Source of the DNA: Microcaldota archaeon
GTDB taxonomy: Archaea; Micrarchaeota; Micrarchaeia; Anstonellales; Bilamarchaeaceae
Direction: 5' to 3'
DNA length: 5,706 bases
Assembly: GCA_018813445.1 (NCBI GenBank)
Contig: JAHJBR010000093.1
Span: forward strand, 1-5,706
The notes under the pieces are model-generated. The model made no database searches. It was not told the DNA's origin and saw only the letters and a list, made by a program, of their open reading frames with translations. Position numbers and translations under genes: made by a program. This document shows, in pieces, positions 3,616-5,706 of the stretch (position 1 is its first letter; every line of letters begins with the position of its first letter).

Positions 3616-5706
3616 ATGGCTGACGCTGAAAAAGATGAATTAAGAGCAAGATTCAGAAAGGATTGGAAAAAGCACTACGACTTAGAAGTAATGAAGGAAA
3701 AAGGCTTTTCAAGACAGCAGTGCAAGAAATGCGAAAGATTTTTCTGGGCTCCTGAAGAACGCGAATTCTGCGCAGATCCGGCATGCATAGGTTATGAATT
3801 TATAGGCAACGCTCCTTCAAACAAAAAGCTAGGCTATGTGGAAACTTGGGAAGCAATAAAAAAATATTTCACTTCTGAGGGCCACGGTTATGTTGCACCA
3901 TATCCAACAGTTGCAAGATGGCGCGATGATCTTTATTTTACAATTGCAAGCATAAATGATTTTCAGCCCTATGTGGTGAATGGAGAATTAGAACCTCCTT
4001 CCAACCCTTTAATCGTTCCACAACCATGCATTAGATTCGGGGATATTGCGAATGTAGGCGTAACCGGAAGACATTACACGAATTTTGTAATGGTTGGACA
4101 GCATGCATTTAATACGAATAAGACAGGTTTATTCTATTGGAAAGACGAGGCACTAAGACATGATATTCAATATCTCAATGCATTAGGAGTAAAGGAACAA
4201 GACCTAGTATTCTTAGAAGACGTATGGGTAGGCGGAGGCAACTTTGGACCAAGCATGGAATATTTCTCCCGCGGCTTAGAATTAGGAAACTGCGTATTCA
4301 TGCAATATGAAATAGGAAAATTTGGAGAACGTGAATTGAAAACAAAAGTAATTGATATGGGTGCAGGACTTTCAAGGCTTGCTTGGATAACCCATGGCTC
4401 TCCTACAAGTTATGAGGTAGTGTTTGGAGATGTAATTACTCAAATGAAAAAGGATTTTGGAGTAAATATGGATGAAAAATTATTTTCAAAATACGCAAAA
4501 ATCTCAGGTTCATTGAACATAGATGAAGTGAAGAGCATAGAAGAAGAAAAGGAAAAAGTTGCGAAAATGCTAGGCTCAACCAAAGATGAACTGTTTGACA
4601 AGCTTGAGCCTCTTCAGGCAATATACGCGACCGCTGATCACACATGCACTCTTCTATTCACAGTTACAGATGGGATGCTCCCATCCAATAGCGGAGGGGG
4701 ATATAACCTTAGATTGATAATGCGCCGTGTATTCGGATTCGAGGAAAGATATGGGTTTGATTTTGATTTCCATAAAATAGTTTCAGGCCATGCAAAACAC
4801 TTGAAAAAGATTTTCCCAAGACTTTCAGAAGGTGTGGAAAGCACATCTGCAGTTATAGATGAAGAGAAAAAGAAATTCGCAGCAACCAAGGAAAAATCAA
4901 AAGGAAAAGTGCTTTCATCATTAAAATCCGGAAAAACCAGCTTTGAAGATTTGAAAACATTATACACAAGCCACGGGGTTCCTCCTGAATACGTTGTTGA
5001 ATTAGGAAGAGAAAATAAAGTGAAAGTGGACCTTCCTGGAGATTTTTATGAAAGAGTAAGAGGTTCGGATGATGTTGAGGAAGCAGAAAGCAATAAAATA
5101 GATGTTTCCCATCTTCCAAAAACAGAACCTCTTTTCTATTCAGATGCAGATGAATTTGATGCAACTGTAATCGCAATTGTTGAAGAAAAATACCTGGTTT
5201 TGGACAAGACTGCATTCTTTGCAGAAAGCGGTGGTCAGGTTGCAGATCATGGATCAGTAGAAGGCAAGAAAGTAAAGAACGTAATCAAGGTTGATGGCGT
5301 AATTTTGCATGAAATAGAAAAACCTGATTTCAAAAATAATCAAAAAGTTCATGCAAAAATAGACATGAAGAGAAGAAAGGCAATTTCAAGAAACCATACA
5401 GCTGCACACCTTTTGAACGCAGCTGCGCGCAACATTTTAGGAAACCATATCTGGCAAGGCGGTTCTCATAAGGAAGTGGATAAAGCGCACCTGGATCTTA
5501 CCCATTATAAGCGAATCACTCAGGATGAGCTAAACGAGTTGGAGAAACAAGTAAATGAATGGATAATGGAGCAGATTCCAGTTACAGTGGAAATACTCCC
5601 TAGGAATACTGCTGAAGAGAGATATGGTTTTGTATTATATCAGGGTGGAGCTGTTCCTGGGAAAGAACTTAGAATTGCAAGAATAGGAGATGTAGATGTG
5701 CAGGCT
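3616..5706 (+). CDS. alaS: Alanyl-tRNA synthetase, archaeal type (3' end beyond window)
   Basis: Charges tRNA-Ala with alanine and removes mischarged serine or glycine. The 697 codons present run to the window edge without a stop; archaeal enzymes are around 900 residues. The N-terminal zinc motif C36-x2-C39...C52-x4-C57 marks the archaeal form. The class II core follows, with motif 2 around R152 (GRHYTNFVMVGQHAF) and motif 3 at GAGLSRLAW (249-257, R254). The tRNA-binding middle region contains DHTCTLLFTVTDGMLPSN and GGGYNLRLIMRR (360-371). The editing module begins with the barrel segment carrying S-G-G-Q (538-541) and then H594-T-A-A-H598, the first half of its zinc site. The window stops after IGDVDVQA, just where the CGGTH half of that site is expected. 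The C-terminal C-Ala domain is outside. The ATG fits the upstream TATA box. No neighbour shares its function. Confidence 0.97.
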   Translation, partial: MADAEKDELRARFRKDWKKHYDLEVMKEKGFSRQQCKKCERFFWAPEEREFCADPACIGYEFIGNAPSNKKLGYVETWEAIKKYFTSEGHGYVAPYPTVARWRDDLYFTIASINDFQPYVVNGELEPPSNPLIVPQPCIRFGDIANVGVTGRHYTNFVMVGQHAFNTNKTGLFYWKDEALRHDIQYLNALGVKEQDLVFLEDVWVGGGNFGPSMEYFSRGLELGNCVFMQYEIGKFGERELKTKVIDMGAGLSRLAWITHGSPTSYEVVFGDVITQMKKDFGVNMDEKLFSKYAKISGSLNIDEVKSIEEEKEKVAKMLGSTKDELFDKLEPLQAIYATADHTCTLLFTVTDGMLPSNSGGGYNLRLIMRRVFGFEERYGFDFDFHKIVSGHAKHLKKIFPRLSEGVESTSAVIDEEKKKFAATKEKSKGKVLSSLKSGKTSFEDLKTLYTSHGVPPEYVVELGRENKVKVDLPGDFYERVRGSDDVEEAESNKIDVSHLPKTEPLFYSDADEFDATVIAIVEEKYLVLDKTAFFAESGGQVADHGSVEGKKVKNVIKVDGVILHEIEKPDFKNNQKVHAKIDMKRRKAISRNHTAAHLLNAAARNILGNHIWQGGSHKEVDKAHLDLTHYKRITQDELNELEKQVNEWIMEQIPVTVEILPRNTAEERYGFVLYQGGAVPGKELRIARIGDVDVQA

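Noticed and set aside
154..4106. The palindrome GCATGC occurs eight times (154, 178, 2036, 2152, 2821, 3238, 3781, 4101), clearly more than base composition would suggest.
   Set aside because: Six of the eight are the in-frame codon pair GCA TGC (Ala-Cys) on the coding strand, several at metal-binding or active-site cysteines. Codon preference explains them without a uptake or modification signal.
4436..5215. Minus-strand frames inside alaS.
   Set aside because: The plus strand is an uninterrupted 697-codon alanyl-tRNA synthetase frame; the opposite frames are Leu/Phe/Ser-rich shadows.

Overview
The window looks like archaeal chromosomal DNA. The partial gene at its right end encodes an archaeal-type alanyl-tRNA synthetase. 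The thiolase and its DUF35 partner are the archaeal mevalonate-type pair. Most gene starts have either a TATA-like box about 25 to 35 bases upstream with almost no leader, or a GGTGAT/AGGTG Shine-Dalgarno that matches the archaeal 16S rRNA tail. The DNA is moderately AT-rich, the genes are tightly packed, and there is no gene-free stretch over about 110 bases. A euryarchaeal or DPANN-like genome is plausible, but I cannot place the lineage further from sequence alone.

Layout. From 7 to 1881, on the minus strand, lies a three-gene unit transcribed right to left: an SCP2/archaeal-type thiolase, a DUF35 zinc-ribbon/OB-fold protein starting 2 bases after it, and a small plant-type [2Fe-2S] ferredoxin 37 bases further on. 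A divergent promoter region (about 1882-1990) separates this unit from a plus-strand guanine-deaminase-like enzyme (1991-2455). That gene runs tail to tail, with a 7-base overlap, into an unrecognised helical protein on the minus strand (2449-2961). Upstream of that protein, on the same strand, is an FMN nitroreductase (3019-3537). A second divergent promoter region (3538-3615) leads into alaS on the plus strand (3616 to the window edge, 697 codons present). Its reading frame is still open where the window ends.

How the genes may work together. Thiolase and DUF35 are known partners in the archaeal complex that turns acetyl-CoA into HMG-CoA for isoprenoid lipids. The third partner, HMG-CoA synthase, is not next to them here, and a ferredoxin gene follows instead. 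The other genes (deaminase, helical protein, nitroreductase, alaS) are housekeeping or accessory singletons with no clear shared pathway.

Most of the window is ordinary. I found no mobile elements, CRISPR arrays, RNA genes or convincing undescribed system. The points most worth a second look are the thiolase-DUF35-ferredoxin arrangement without HMG-CoA synthase, the start-site and promoter architecture, and the unidentified helical protein.
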